From contig DGFC01000102.1 of NCBI GenBank assembly GCA_002391465.1, forward strand, positions 4,778 through 38,663: a DNA stretch of 33,886 nt, in the 5' to 3' direction. How positions within the stretch are numbered: the stretch's first letter is position 1; each line of letters starts with the position of its first letter. This document shows, one piece after another, positions 6,777 through 15,425 of the stretch. The notes under the pieces were generated by a model, which searched no databases, was not told the origin of the DNA, and saw only the letters and a program-made list of their open reading frames with translations. The translations under genes were made by a program, and so were the position numbers. The DNA comes from Firmicutes bacterium UBA3910 (GTDB taxonomy: Bacteria > Bacillota > Limnochordia > Darwinibacteriales > Darwinibacteriaceae).

Positions 6777-8558
6777 TACAGCGAAAAAGATTACACCTAC
6801 AATTACAAGATCAAAGCCAAAACCGGTCCGCTCCTGCTGCCGCAGGGGCCTGCTCAGCAACGAGCAGAGGGGCCGGTATACTATTTTCTCCACACTGAGC
6901 CAACTTGGCACGGGCGGTTTGAACCTAAACAGGGCCAGAACTGCCAACACTGTCAAAGCGATACCATAGCTGGTCACCGGACCCATCAGCTCGTGACCGG
7001 TCCAAAATGGGACATGCTGAAGATGGGCCAGGTCTGCCGCCTTTAAGTCAAAACCGACCAGAACAGGCAGGACTAGTTTGTTGATTGCCCCCTGAGCGCC
7101 CACACCCAGACAGAGAAGAATAACACTGTAAACTGTGAAAATCCCCACCTGGCTTCTGCTGATATCTTTCACCTGAGAGTAATCAGCCTTTGGTTTGGCT
7201 AGAAACGCCTGCAGCCAGATCTTAGAGATGTAAGCTGCTGTCAAGCCCCCCGTAAAGACAAACGCCCGCTCCAACCACAGTAAGGACTCCCACCCCTTGA
7301 GATGATAGGCATGGAGGATCGCCTCGTGGATCAAAACCTTACTACCATATCCGTTAAAGCCCGGGACTCCAGTGATGCCCGCTGCGGCTATAAGAAAGAA
7401 CAGAAACGCTTTAGGCATAAAGCGCACCAAACCACCCAGCTTGTTCAAATCCAGTTCATCTGTGCGCAGATAGATCGCTCCCGCCAGCATAAACAAAAAT
7501 GATTTGTAAAAGGCATGGTTGATCATGTGCAGCCAGGCACCGGCCAAACCCACTGCCCCGTCCTGACCAAGCATAACCCCTGTCCCTAGGGAGAATAGGA
7601 TGTAACCCATCTGGCTGATGCTGGAATAGGCCAGCACCCGTTTCATGGGCGAATGGACTAGGGCCATTAACGCCCCACCCAGCATGGTGATCGTACCAAT
7701 CCAGATGAAGACGTACCCGAAACTTTCCTGCAGGTAGAATAGGCCGCTCCCCTGGGGCGATGTAAAGACTACCGTCAGAAAACGGAAGAATCCGTAGGCG
7801 CCTGTCTTAATCATCAAGGCTGATAGCAGCGCTGAAGCGGGTGCAGGTGCAACGGGGTGGGCCTGGGGCAGCCAGATATGGAGGGGCACCATGCCAGCCT
7901 TAACGCCAAAACCAGCAATCACAACGCCCAACAAAAGCCAAGGGTTGTAACCGGCCGCCAGAAGCCCATCGAGCATGGGCACAAACTCCGTGTGACCCAT
8001 GTTATGTTGGATGATGAAGATAGCGCCAAGCAAAACCAAACCGCCAATGACGCTCATGTACAAATAAACCGAGCCCGCCTCTACAGCGGGCTTGTTCTCA
8101 GCATGTACAACCAAAAGGTAGGCAGCAAAAGTCATAAGCTCAAAAAAGAGAAAAAGGCTGAATAGATCGCCCGCCAAAAACACACCCAGCGTGGAGCCAA
8201 GGGTGAAGACGGAGGCGACCGAAAAGCGGGTTTGGTTTTCCTCATGCGCCATGTATTCCTTAGAAAAGAGGGTAGCTAAGAACCAAACCAAGGAGACAAT
8301 GAGGGCGAAAACCGCACTAAAATGATCTACCCGCCACTTTAGACCGAACGCTAAAACCCAAGGGATAGACCAGCCGATTGCCTGTCCCTTCTGCACTACG
8401 AAAAACTGCACCAAACTCAACAGTAAGGTCAACAGGCAGACCAAATTGGCCGCCAGTGTCCTGCCGGCCTCTCCCCTACGGGCAGACCACCAAACTATGG
8501 CCGAGCCCACCAGGGGTACTGCTGTGATTAGCATGGGCAGCCTGCTGGGGAGGTCCAT
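6756..8558 (-). CDS. Proton-translocating antiporter-like subunit (NuoN/MrpD family), second of pair
   Basis: This is a 600-residue polytopic membrane protein of the complex I/Mrp antiporter family. It has the conserved Phe-Phe-Glu-Leu in the fifth helix region and Lys-Ala-Gly-Met-Val-Pro-Leu-His-Ile-Trp-Leu-Pro with Ala-His-Pro-Val-Ala-Pro, the helices that carry proton-channel Lys and Glu. Such subunits move H+ or Na+ and normally sit in complex I, Mrp antiporters or membrane hydrogenases. Here only two such genes lie together. The ATG follows directly after an out-of-frame TAA that would end the upstream gene if one G were lost. Confidence 0.88.
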   Translation of the reverse strand: MDLPSRLPMLITAVPLVGSAIVWWSARRGEAGRTLAANLVCLLTLLLSLVQFFVVQKGQAIGWSIPWVLAFGLKWRVDHFSAVFALIVSLVWFLATLFSKEYMAHEENQTRFSVASVFTLGSTLGVFLAGDLFSLFLFFELMTFAAYLLVVHAENKPAVEAGSVYLYMSVIGGLVLLGAIFIIQHNMGHTEFVPMLDGLLAAGYNPWLLLGVVIAGFGVKAGMVPLHIWLPQAHPVAPAPASALLSALMIKTGAYGFFRFLTVVFTSPQGSGLFYLQESFGYVFIWIGTITMLGGALMALVHSPMKRVLAYSSISQMGYILFSLGTGVMLGQDGAVGLAGAWLHMINHAFYKSFLFMLAGAIYLRTDELDLNKLGGLVRFMPKAFLFFLIAAAGITGVPGFNGYGSKVLIHEAILHAYHLKGWESLLWLERAFVFTGGLTAAYISKIWLQAFLAKPKADYSQVKDISRSQVGIFTVYSVILLCLGVGAQGAINKLVLPVLVGFDLKAADLAHLQHVPFWTGHELMGPVTSYGIALTVLAVLALFRFKPPVPSWLSVEKIVYRPLCSLLSRPLRQQERTGFGFDLVIVGVIFFAVLAFFFL

Positions 8559-10023
8559 TTAGAGCCCAACCCCCCCCGCCCCCAAAGAGGGTGGCCGCCG
8601 TCACTTCAGAGAGTTCGAGCAGAACATTGACGGGGATAATGTCAAAAAGAACAGTGGCAATTGCCAGAATCACAACGGGTACCAGCATTGTCAAAGAAGG
8701 CTCTGTCACACGGGAAAAATCGTGTTCCTCCGGCCGGAAAAAGGCGTTGATCACGATGGGCAGGTAATAAACTGCATTGAGCAGGCTGGAAATGAGCAGC
8801 ACCACCGCACACATTGGCTGGTTTACCTGCAGGGCACCCAACCCCAAGAACCATTTACTCAAAAAGCCATTAAACGGCGGGATACCAATCATGGAGAGGG
8901 ACGCCATGGTAAAGCAGGCCATGGAAATGGGCATGCGCTTGCCAATACCCTTAAAGTCGTCCACATCTGTCTTCCCGGTCAGCAGGATCATGGAACCCGA
9001 AACAAGGAATAGACAAGATTTCATTATGGCGTGGGTGAAGATGTGAAAGACATCGCCAACCATGGCTTGTTCAGAAAGAAGGCCCATCCCCAATAGGATG
9101 TAACCCATCTGGGCTACACTGGAATAGGCAAGGCGGCGTTTGAGATTCTTCTGCATGATAGCGAAGACTGAACCCAGCAGGATGGTCAATATGGCTCCAT
9201 AAAGTAGGATTTTGATCCAACCTATCTCAGCCAGAAACCGATACTGATAGACGTTGAAGATTATGCGCAAGAGACCAAATGCGCCTACCTTCAACATAAT
9301 CCCCGACAACAGGGCACTGGCGGGAGAAGGTGCAACTGGGTGAGCCTCCGGCAGCCAAACGTGGAGCGGGAACATCCCGGCCTTCATGCCGAAACCAATC
9401 AAGAAACCAAGGAAGGCCAGCAGGCTGAGGATACTGCTGTCAGCTAAAAACCCTTCCGCTGTCATGGTAACACTTCCGGTCAAAAAATAGACGGCTAGTA
9501 CACCAAAGAGGATGGCCAAACCGCCCCCAATGGTCATGATCAAATATAAGAAACCCGCCCGCATAGCCTTTTCGTCGCCTTCGTGTATCACCAAACCATA
9601 CGACGCAAAACTCAGTAATTCAAAGAACAAAAACAACGTCAACAGGTCTCCAGCCAGCAGAGTGCCTAGAATTGACCCGTAGGAAATTAGCGTAAAAGAA
9701 TGATAGCGGTTGATGTGATGGGATGGTTTTAAATAGTCAAAGGAGTAGATGGTGACCAACAGCCAAATAGCGCTTGCGATAGTGACCAAAATCACACTCA
9801 ACCAGTCAATACGGAAAGACAAACCGAATGGTGGCAGTATACGGGAGAACCGCAACACTGCAACGTTGACTTCACTCAGGTAAGGAAACAAGAAAAGCCC
9901 TAGAAACCCAGTCAGCGCCGTAACCGTCAACACAAAACGATCCCTGAGGCGATCCTCCAGCTTTAGTGCTCCAACCAATACTCCACCGATAATCGGGATA
10001 AAAATCAATAACAATGGCAGCAT
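8476..10023 (-). CDS. Proton-translocating antiporter-like subunit (NuoN/MrpD family), first of pair; 3' end apparently frameshifted
   Basis: This is a polytopic membrane protein, 515 residues as read, with Phe-Phe-Glu-Leu and Lys-Ala-Gly-Met-Phe-Pro-Leu-His-Val-Trp-Leu-Pro as in NuoN/MrpD. The start is ATG 10023, 7 bases after AAGGGGG. As read, it overlaps the downstream gene by 83 bases and ends in a hydrophilic tail rich in Gly, Pro, His and Ser that is only the downstream gene read in another frame. Removing one base from the G run at 8570-8577 brings a TAA at 8561-8559 into frame, directly before the next ATG, giving 487 residues. The likely true end is therefore 8559, with an indel in the sequence or a real slippery site. 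Confidence 0.85.
   Translation of the reverse strand: MLPLLLIFIPIIGGVLVGALKLEDRLRDRFVLTVTALTGFLGLFLFPYLSEVNVAVLRFSRILPPFGLSFRIDWLSVILVTIASAIWLLVTIYSFDYLKPSHHINRYHSFTLISYGSILGTLLAGDLLTLFLFFELLSFASYGLVIHEGDEKAMRAGFLYLIMTIGGGLAILFGVLAVYFLTGSVTMTAEGFLADSSILSLLAFLGFLIGFGMKAGMFPLHVWLPEAHPVAPSPASALLSGIMLKVGAFGLLRIIFNVYQYRFLAEIGWIKILLYGAILTILLGSVFAIMQKNLKRRLAYSSVAQMGYILLGMGLLSEQAMVGDVFHIFTHAIMKSCLFLVSGSMILLTGKTDVDDFKGIGKRMPISMACFTMASLSMIGIPPFNGFLSKWFLGLGALQVNQPMCAVVLLISSLLNAVYYLPIVINAFFRPEEHDFSRVTEPSLTMLVPVVILAIATVLFDIIPVNVLLELSEVTAATLFGGGGGWALNGPPQQAAHANHSSTPGGLGHSLVVCP
8570..8583 (-). other. G5-C-G8 homopolymer tract, probable frameshift site
   Basis: On the minus strand, five G, one C and eight G lie at the very end of the first antiporter-like gene. 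One G fewer restores a stop codon adjoining the next start. Such runs are prone to both sequencing or assembly error and in vivo slippage. Confidence 0.7.
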
Positions 10024-10095
10024 CACGAGTCCCCCTTGGGTTATTCATTTCTCGTGAAATTATTCGCCGTAGAAATCAATTTCCCTGTTAACCTA

Positions 10096-12024
10096 CTATG
10101 CCCCGGGAGGATTTGGTATTTCGCTGCTGGCTGGCAGATAATCCACGTCGGTGTAAATGTATACTAACGTTCCTGCTGATACTTTCGCTTCGGCTGCGGG
10201 CACCTGCCCAATGATCCTACTGCCGTCCCCCACGATCTCCACTTCGAAGCCTGCCCGCTGCAGTAGCGCCTGGGCTTCTGACACAGCCAGCCCACCCACA
10301 TCGGGCACCACAACCTGCCTTACTTCGCCTCTCACTTCTACCCTCCGTTCAACACCCAAATAAGGAAGTACCTTAGAGGCCAGCCTGGAAAACACCGGAC
10401 TGGCAATCACACCGCCGTAGAACGCCCCCTGGGGCTCCCACAGAACCAAAAGCCCCGCCATCTGCGGATCATCATAGGGAGCAAAGCCCGCAAAGGAAGT
10501 AACCATCTTGGAGTGGGAGTAGCGTCCCTGTTCAACTAGCTGTGCCGTTCCCGTTTTACCTGCGACCAAATAACCCGGTACCTCCGCATGCTTGCCCGTA
10601 CCCTGGGAAATCGCCGTTCGCAGAACATAAGCGGTTGTATTGGCCGATTCTTTGCTGATAATCTGCCGCTGGTCGGGAATATCAGGAGGGAAACTTCCCC
10701 CCTCTGTTACAATTTCCCGCACATAATGGGGTACTGAATAGATGCCGTCGTTGGCAATGGCACCAAAGCCGGCGATCAATTGGAGCGGTGTGATGGCAAG
10801 GCCCTGACCAAAGCCAATATTGGCCCAGGTAACTAAAGGAACCTTATCGGACGGGGGCCGCAGCGTACCGCCCCGCTCCCCTGGAAAGTCTACGCCCATG
10901 GGGTAACCCAAATTGAAACTGGTTAGGCCATCATAATAACGTTCCGGACCCAAATCCAGAGCCAGTTTACAGTAAAAGGGGTTACAGGAATTCTGCATCG
11001 TCTGGGCAAAGGATTGGGGTCCGTGGCCCCCCCGGTTCCAGCAGCGGATGGTCCAGCCCGACACCCGGATGTAACCAGGATCGAAGAAACCGGTATGGAG
11101 CGTTGCCACCCCTGCATCGAGGGCTAAGGCCGCTGTAACCGCCTTAAAGGTGGAACCGGGCTCGTAGGTATCTGTAACCGCAATGTTCCTCCGCCTGTCC
11201 ACCGGGTAGCTCAACACATCCTCTATGTCATAGGTGGGATAAATGGCGTTAGCCAGTATTTCCCCCGTACGGGGATCGGTAACTACAATCAAACCTAAGC
11301 GCGAACCGGTCTCCAGTGTAGCCCGCCGCACCTCTTCCTCCGCCATGCGCTGCACGAAGTAATCAATAGTAAGGTATAAATCGGCGCCTTTTTCCCCGGG
11401 GAGGTACCCCCTAATGCCCCCTTCTATCGCCCGTCCGTAGGCATCCCGTTCATATACAGCGGCACCGGGCTTACCCCGCAGGTACTCATCGTAGTAAAGC
11501 TCCAAACCCTCCAAACCCTGGTTATCTATACCCACAAAGCCCAACACTTGGGGTGCTATTGATCCGTAAGGATAAACCCGCGTAGACGTGGGTACCACGC
11601 CGATGCCAGGTAAATCTAGGGCAGCAATTTGCCAGGCCAATTCGTCGGATACTTTCTTTTTCAACCACTCTACAGCCGAACGTTTCCGCAGCCTCGCCAT
11701 GATGAACTCTTCCTCTAGTTCGAGCAGCTGGGCCAAGACCCGGGCAGTATCGGCGGGGTTTTCCACCTCCGCCGGAATGGCGTACACGGTGTTGGCGTTA
11801 ATGCTGAGGGCCAGTGGAATACCGTTACGGTCATAGATCGAACCCCGCAGCCCTTCCAGGGGGATCTTCTGCAGGCGTTGTTCCACCGCCTTTGTCTGGA
11901 AGAATTCATTTTGGTAAAGCTGTACGTAGGCCAGGCGCGCGGTTAAAAGAACTGAACCAAGCACAATTATCAGCAGCAGAAAAAGCACCCGTCGCTGGAC
12001 CCGGAACTCGGAAAAACGTGCCAT
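10096..12024 (-). CDS. Class B penicillin-binding protein, SpoVD/FtsI type, with PASTA domain
   Basis: The 642-residue transpeptidase cross-links peptidoglycan outside the membrane. It has a short cytoplasmic start, one membrane helix (about residues 12-32), a PBP dimerisation domain (about 55-205), and a transpeptidase domain with Ser291-Thr-Phe-Lys294, Ser346-Cys-Asn348 and Lys490-Thr-Gly. A PASTA domain follows at about 573-626, as in SpoVD and some FtsI. It lies outside a division cluster and beside a DacF-like gene, so a sporulation (SpoVD-like) role is possible; FtsI cannot be excluded. The start is ATG 12024 behind AGGTGA, which overlaps the stop region of the upstream carboxypeptidase gene (4-base gap). 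Confidence 0.92.
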   Translation of the reverse strand: MARFSEFRVQRRVLFLLLIIVLGSVLLTARLAYVQLYQNEFFQTKAVEQRLQKIPLEGLRGSIYDRNGIPLALSINANTVYAIPAEVENPADTARVLAQLLELEEEFIMARLRKRSAVEWLKKKVSDELAWQIAALDLPGIGVVPTSTRVYPYGSIAPQVLGFVGIDNQGLEGLELYYDEYLRGKPGAAVYERDAYGRAIEGGIRGYLPGEKGADLYLTIDYFVQRMAEEEVRRATLETGSRLGLIVVTDPRTGEILANAIYPTYDIEDVLSYPVDRRRNIAVTDTYEPGSTFKAVTAALALDAGVATLHTGFFDPGYIRVSGWTIRCWNRGGHGPQSFAQTMQNSCNPFYCKLALDLGPERYYDGLTSFNLGYPMGVDFPGERGGTLRPPSDKVPLVTWANIGFGQGLAITPLQLIAGFGAIANDGIYSVPHYVREIVTEGGSFPPDIPDQRQIISKESANTTAYVLRTAISQGTGKHAEVPGYLVAGKTGTAQLVEQGRYSHSKMVTSFAGFAPYDDPQMAGLLVLWEPQGAFYGGVIASPVFSRLASKVLPYLGVERRVEVRGEVRQVVVPDVGGLAVSEAQALLQRAGFEVEIVGDGSRIIGQVPAAEAKVSAGTLVYIYTDVDYLPASSEIPNPPGA

Positions 12025-12028
12025 TGTC

Positions 12029-13177
12029 TCACCTGCCTAACCCTTTGAAGAAATGGATTGCCTTGTTAAAGATACGCCGCAGCCAAGAGGCCAGGCCGGT
12101 GCTTTGGTGGGCGACAATATCCAGGCGGAGGAATTCCTCCTTGTCGCGGAGGATAACCAGTTCTCCTACCTTGTCTCCCCTATCGATGGGTGCCCGCAGA
12201 TTGGGCAGCAGCTCCACCTTGGTGTCAAACTCCAGATCCTCTTCAGATACTGCTACGAGAGAAAAATCGGACGCCAAGACGCCCTGAATTTCATGGAGCA
12301 CCCCATCGGGAACCAATACAGGCGTGAGTACCTGCTCCTTTGAAATTAAGCCTACAAGGTTTTTCTCAGCCCACTCGTGCAGTATTTTCGCCTCTTCATT
12401 ACGTACCTCCCGACTTCTAGCTCCCAGGATGACCGAAATCAAACGACGCCCATCCACCTGCACAGATGTTGCTAGGGTGTGGCCTGCCGGTGTGGTGGCC
12501 CCTGTTTTGCCCCCTTCCACTCCCGGCAGTTCCAAAAGTGGGTGCGTGTTCACGATCTTCCTGTCCTGGGCCTTTAGGTAATACTCCTGCGTGCCAAGGA
12601 TTTTGCGAAACAGATCATGCTCAAGGCCAGCCCGCAGCAGTTTGGCCTGATCCAAAGCGGTGGAGTAATTGTTGCTGAAAATGGAGATCAGACCGGTGCA
12701 GTCTGTGTAGTTGGTGTTTGTTAATCCCAGGGCTTTGGCTTTCTCATTCATCAACCGGCAGAACTGCGCCTCTGAGCCCGCCACATACTCAGCCACCGCA
12801 ACCGCAGCGTCGTTGGCCGACACTAAGGCGGTAGCGTAGAGCAGTTCCTCAAGTGTAAAGCGATCGCCGGCACGGAGCTTGATCTGGGTCCCATCCCGGC
12901 TTTCAGCCCGGGCACTTGCCGTTATCACATCGTCGAGGTTGATCTCCCCCGCTTCCACCAATTCCACTGCACAAAGCAGGGTCATTAACTTTGTTAAGCT
13001 GGCGATGGACCTGAGCTGTTCCGCGTTTTTCCCCAGAATCACATAGTCATAGTCCCCGTCGTAAAGCACATAGGCAATCGCACTCAAATCGGGCACAGGC
13101 TCGAGGGCATGGGCCAGAGAGTGAATACAGATTATGAAAAAGAGCACTGCACAAAGCAGGCTTGCATAGCGGCGCAT
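12029..13177 (-). CDS. D-alanyl-D-alanine carboxypeptidase, DacF/DacA-like (peptidase S11)
   Basis: The 382-residue exported protein trims the terminal D-Ala from peptidoglycan stem peptides. A signal peptide (about residues 1-24, ending Ala-His-Ala) precedes the S11 domain with Ser60-Leu-Thr-Lys63, Ser120-Ala-Asn122 and Lys224-Thr-Gly. The C-terminal beta domain is followed by an amphipathic tail with Trp, Arg, Ile and Phe that may sit on the membrane. The start is ATG 13177 behind GGGGGAAAG. It is cotranscribed with the class B PBP downstream and diverges from the FemX-type gene. Confidence 0.93.
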   Translation of the reverse strand: MRRYASLLCAVLFFIICIHSLAHALEPVPDLSAIAYVLYDGDYDYVILGKNAEQLRSIASLTKLMTLLCAVELVEAGEINLDDVITASARAESRDGTQIKLRAGDRFTLEELLYATALVSANDAAVAVAEYVAGSEAQFCRLMNEKAKALGLTNTNYTDCTGLISIFSNNYSTALDQAKLLRAGLEHDLFRKILGTQEYYLKAQDRKIVNTHPLLELPGVEGGKTGATTPAGHTLATSVQVDGRRLISVILGARSREVRNEEAKILHEWAEKNLVGLISKEQVLTPVLVPDGVLHEIQGVLASDFSLVAVSEEDLEFDTKVELLPNLRAPIDRGDKVGELVILRDKEEFLRLDIVAHQSTGLASWLRRIFNKAIHFFKGLGR

Positions 13178-13263
13178 TTCTTTCCCCCTTCCCTAAGAAT
13201 AAATACGTACCGGGTTCCGTAATTAGTACATATACTGAATCTGGTAGTGAAAGGAGGTTAGGT

Positions 13264-14313
13264 ATGGAAGTAAAGATTTACTTCGAACAGGAACGCCTCT
13301 TCAATCACTATGTCGCTTCCCATCCGAACGGAGATGTACTGCAGACCACAAACTGGGGCAGGCTGAAGGCAGGCCACGGCTGGGAGTACTATCCCCTGGC
13401 CGCTGAAGATAAGGGGAAGATACTAGCCAGTGCCCTCATCTTAATCAAAGATCTCTCCCCCCTTCCCCTCAAACTTGCCTACTCACCTAGGGGCCCAGTC
13501 TTTTCCTCGCCTGAAGCATTGGCAGCCATTTGGCAAGGGGGAGCCAGCTTCTGCCGCAGTAAAGGGGCGGTAGTCTGGAAAATGGATCCCCCCCTTCGTA
13601 AAGACAACTCCCATTGGTCAGAGCTAGCAAGTAAGCTTGACCTAGTACCAATCGATACCGGACTAGATTTCGGTGGCACCCAGCCCCGCTTTGTCATGAC
13701 CCTGGACCTTGGCCCCTCCTGCGAGGAGCTGCTGGGCAACATGAAAAGCAAAACCCGTTACAACATCCGCTACGCCCAGCGCAAAGAGGTAGTCGTTACT
13801 AGGGTAAAAGAGAAAGCGCTGATGGATGAATTTTATAAGCTGCTGGAAGAAACGGCACAGCGGGACCGCTTTACCATCCGATCCAGTTCATACTTTTACA
13901 CCCTCTGGGACGAACTTATGGAACATAAACTAGCCCATTTGTTTCTGGCCAGACACGAAGGAGAGCTTCTGGCCGGAGCCATCCTCTTTATTCTGAACAA
14001 TCGCGCGTGGTATGTCTATGGCGCATCCAGCAACAATAAGCGTAACCTGCAGGCAGCAACGCTCATCCAGTGGGAAATGATCCGCTTTGCCAAAAGCCAA
14101 GGTTGCCGGGTCTATGATTTCCGCGGAGTGTCAGGTAATATTGATCCTGACCATCCCCTTTATGGACTGTATCGGTTTAAGGAAGGGTTTGGTGCCCAGT
14201 TGGTGGAGTACGTGGGTGAGTACGACCTTCCCCTTGCTAAAGGGGGGTATTTCCTATGGCAGCGCCTTCTACAGGCACACCGCTGGCTGCGCACACTAAG
14301 ACACCCCAACTAA
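13264..14313 (+). CDS. FemX/FemAB-family peptidoglycan aminoacyltransferase
   Basis: The 349-residue protein consists of two GNAT-like lobes. FemAB enzymes transfer an amino acid from aminoacyl-tRNA to the lipid II stem peptide. Recognisable parts are Gln-Thr-Thr-Asn-Trp-Gly-Arg-Leu-Lys near the N-terminus, Lys-Thr-Arg-Tyr-Asn-Ile-Arg-Tyr-Ala in the middle, and Tyr-Asp-Phe-Arg-Gly-Val plus Gly-Leu-Tyr-Arg-Phe-Lys-Glu-Gly-Phe-Gly near the C-terminus. No signal peptide is seen, so it is cytoplasmic. The start is ATG 13264, 6 bases after AAGGAGG (13251-13257). The next gene, alr, starts 58 bases inside this one, implying coupled translation. Confidence 0.9.
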   Translation: MEVKIYFEQERLFNHYVASHPNGDVLQTTNWGRLKAGHGWEYYPLAAEDKGKILASALILIKDLSPLPLKLAYSPRGPVFSSPEALAAIWQGGASFCRSKGAVVWKMDPPLRKDNSHWSELASKLDLVPIDTGLDFGGTQPRFVMTLDLGPSCEELLGNMKSKTRYNIRYAQRKEVVVTRVKEKALMDEFYKLLEETAQRDRFTIRSSSYFYTLWDELMEHKLAHLFLARHEGELLAGAILFILNNRAWYVYGASSNNKRNLQAATLIQWEMIRFAKSQGCRVYDFRGVSGNIDPDHPLYGLYRFKEGFGAQLVEYVGEYDLPLAKGGYFLWQRLLQAHRWLRTLRHPN

Positions 14314-15425
14314 AGCACTCCGCTTGGATAGAGGTCAATCTGGACAACCTACAGCACAACCTCGGGGAGTTGGAGAAGCACAGTAAAGTCCCCGTGCTCC
14401 CCGTTCTCAAGGGAGATGCCTACGGTCACGGTGCCCCAGCCATCGCCGCCTTTCTGAAGAAACAGGGTTACAAGCGACTCGCGGTTAGCACTGTTGATGA
14501 GGCTCTGCCCATCGTCAGAAAGGTGCGGGACGTATCCATTCTCCTCTTGACCCCACCCCTCCCAGACCAGCTTGATTTGGTCTGCAAATACAGACTGACT
14601 CCCACCGTATGCACTGGAAAGCTTATCCATCAGCTCACTGCGATCGCTAAGGCTAAAGGACAGAGAACATCGGTAGAGCTCAAGATTGACACCGGCTTAG
14701 GACGTTTAGGGGCCCGGTTGGAAGAAATACCAATGCTGGCTGCCCTGATCAAAAAAACCCCCTGGCTCAAGTTGCAGGGGGTGTTCACCCATTTTTCCGC
14801 GGCTTTTGCCGATCCGGTTTTTACGAGATATCAGTTAAGCCAACTTTTGGAGGTGCGTACGCTCCTCCAGGCCCATGGCTGGCATGAGCTATACTGGCAT
14901 GCAGCAAACAGCGCAGCCTTCGTCCTGTACCCCGAAAGCCACCTCAATTTAGTTCGCATCGGTACCCTCCTCTACGGTCAAAGCCCCGTTCCCTTAGATG
15001 ATAGCTGGCAGCTCCTCCCCACCTGGGAGTGTAAAGCGCGCATTATCCAGATCCGCCAATTCGCCAAAGGTGAAACTATTGGCTATGGAAGGGAATACCG
15101 CACAAAAAGACCTGTCAGGGCCGGGATTATCCCCCTTGGCTACAGCCACGGCCTTATGCTGGAGCCGGAAAAATCGCCCTGGCGCCAAATCGGCTCTGTC
15201 GTAGGCAGAGTGATCATATCTCCTCCCTCACCCATTTCCCATAATAAAAAACCCCTGCCAATCCTGGGACGGATCGGCATGGGGCTCACGTGTGTCGATT
15301 TAAGTAGTGTCCCGGAGCTTGAGGAGGGTGATGTGGTAACAGCTGCCATGCGCCGGGTCACAGCGTCCCAAAGCCTGCCCAAAATCTATCTGGTAGGTGG
15401 TCGCCTTAGGCAAGAGTATCCCTAG
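14256..15425 (+). CDS. alr: Alanine racemase
   Basis: The 389-residue PLP enzyme makes D-alanine for the cell wall. The PLP-binding segment reads Val-Leu-Lys-Gly-Asp-Ala-Tyr-Gly-His-Gly, usually Lys-Ala-Asp/Asn-Ala-Tyr-Gly-His-Gly, so the lysine is kept. The second catalytic residue is the tyrosine in Ile-Gly-Tyr-Gly-Arg-Glu-Tyr. Gly-Arg-Ile-Gly-Met lies at the expected C-terminal position but is followed by Gly where Asp or Asn is common. The start is ATG 14256, 8 bases after a GGGGGG run, inside the end of the femX-like gene. About 22 residues precede the conserved core. It overlaps the convergent amidohydrolase gene by 4 bases. Confidence 0.92.
   Translation: MAAPSTGTPLAAHTKTPQLKHSAWIEVNLDNLQHNLGELEKHSKVPVLPVLKGDAYGHGAPAIAAFLKKQGYKRLAVSTVDEALPIVRKVRDVSILLLTPPLPDQLDLVCKYRLTPTVCTGKLIHQLTAIAKAKGQRTSVELKIDTGLGRLGARLEEIPMLAALIKKTPWLKLQGVFTHFSAAFADPVFTRYQLSQLLEVRTLLQAHGWHELYWHAANSAAFVLYPESHLNLVRIGTLLYGQSPVPLDDSWQLLPTWECKARIIQIRQFAKGETIGYGREYRTKRPVRAGIIPLGYSHGLMLEPEKSPWRQIGSVVGRVIISPPSPISHNKKPLPILGRIGMGLTCVDLSSVPELEEGDVVTAAMRRVTASQSLPKIYLVGGRLRQEYP

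Noticed and set aside
13200..13240. TATACT in the dacF/femX spacer as a promoter -10
   Set aside because: No acceptable -35 at 16 to 18 bases for sigma-A, and the spacing fails for SigE.
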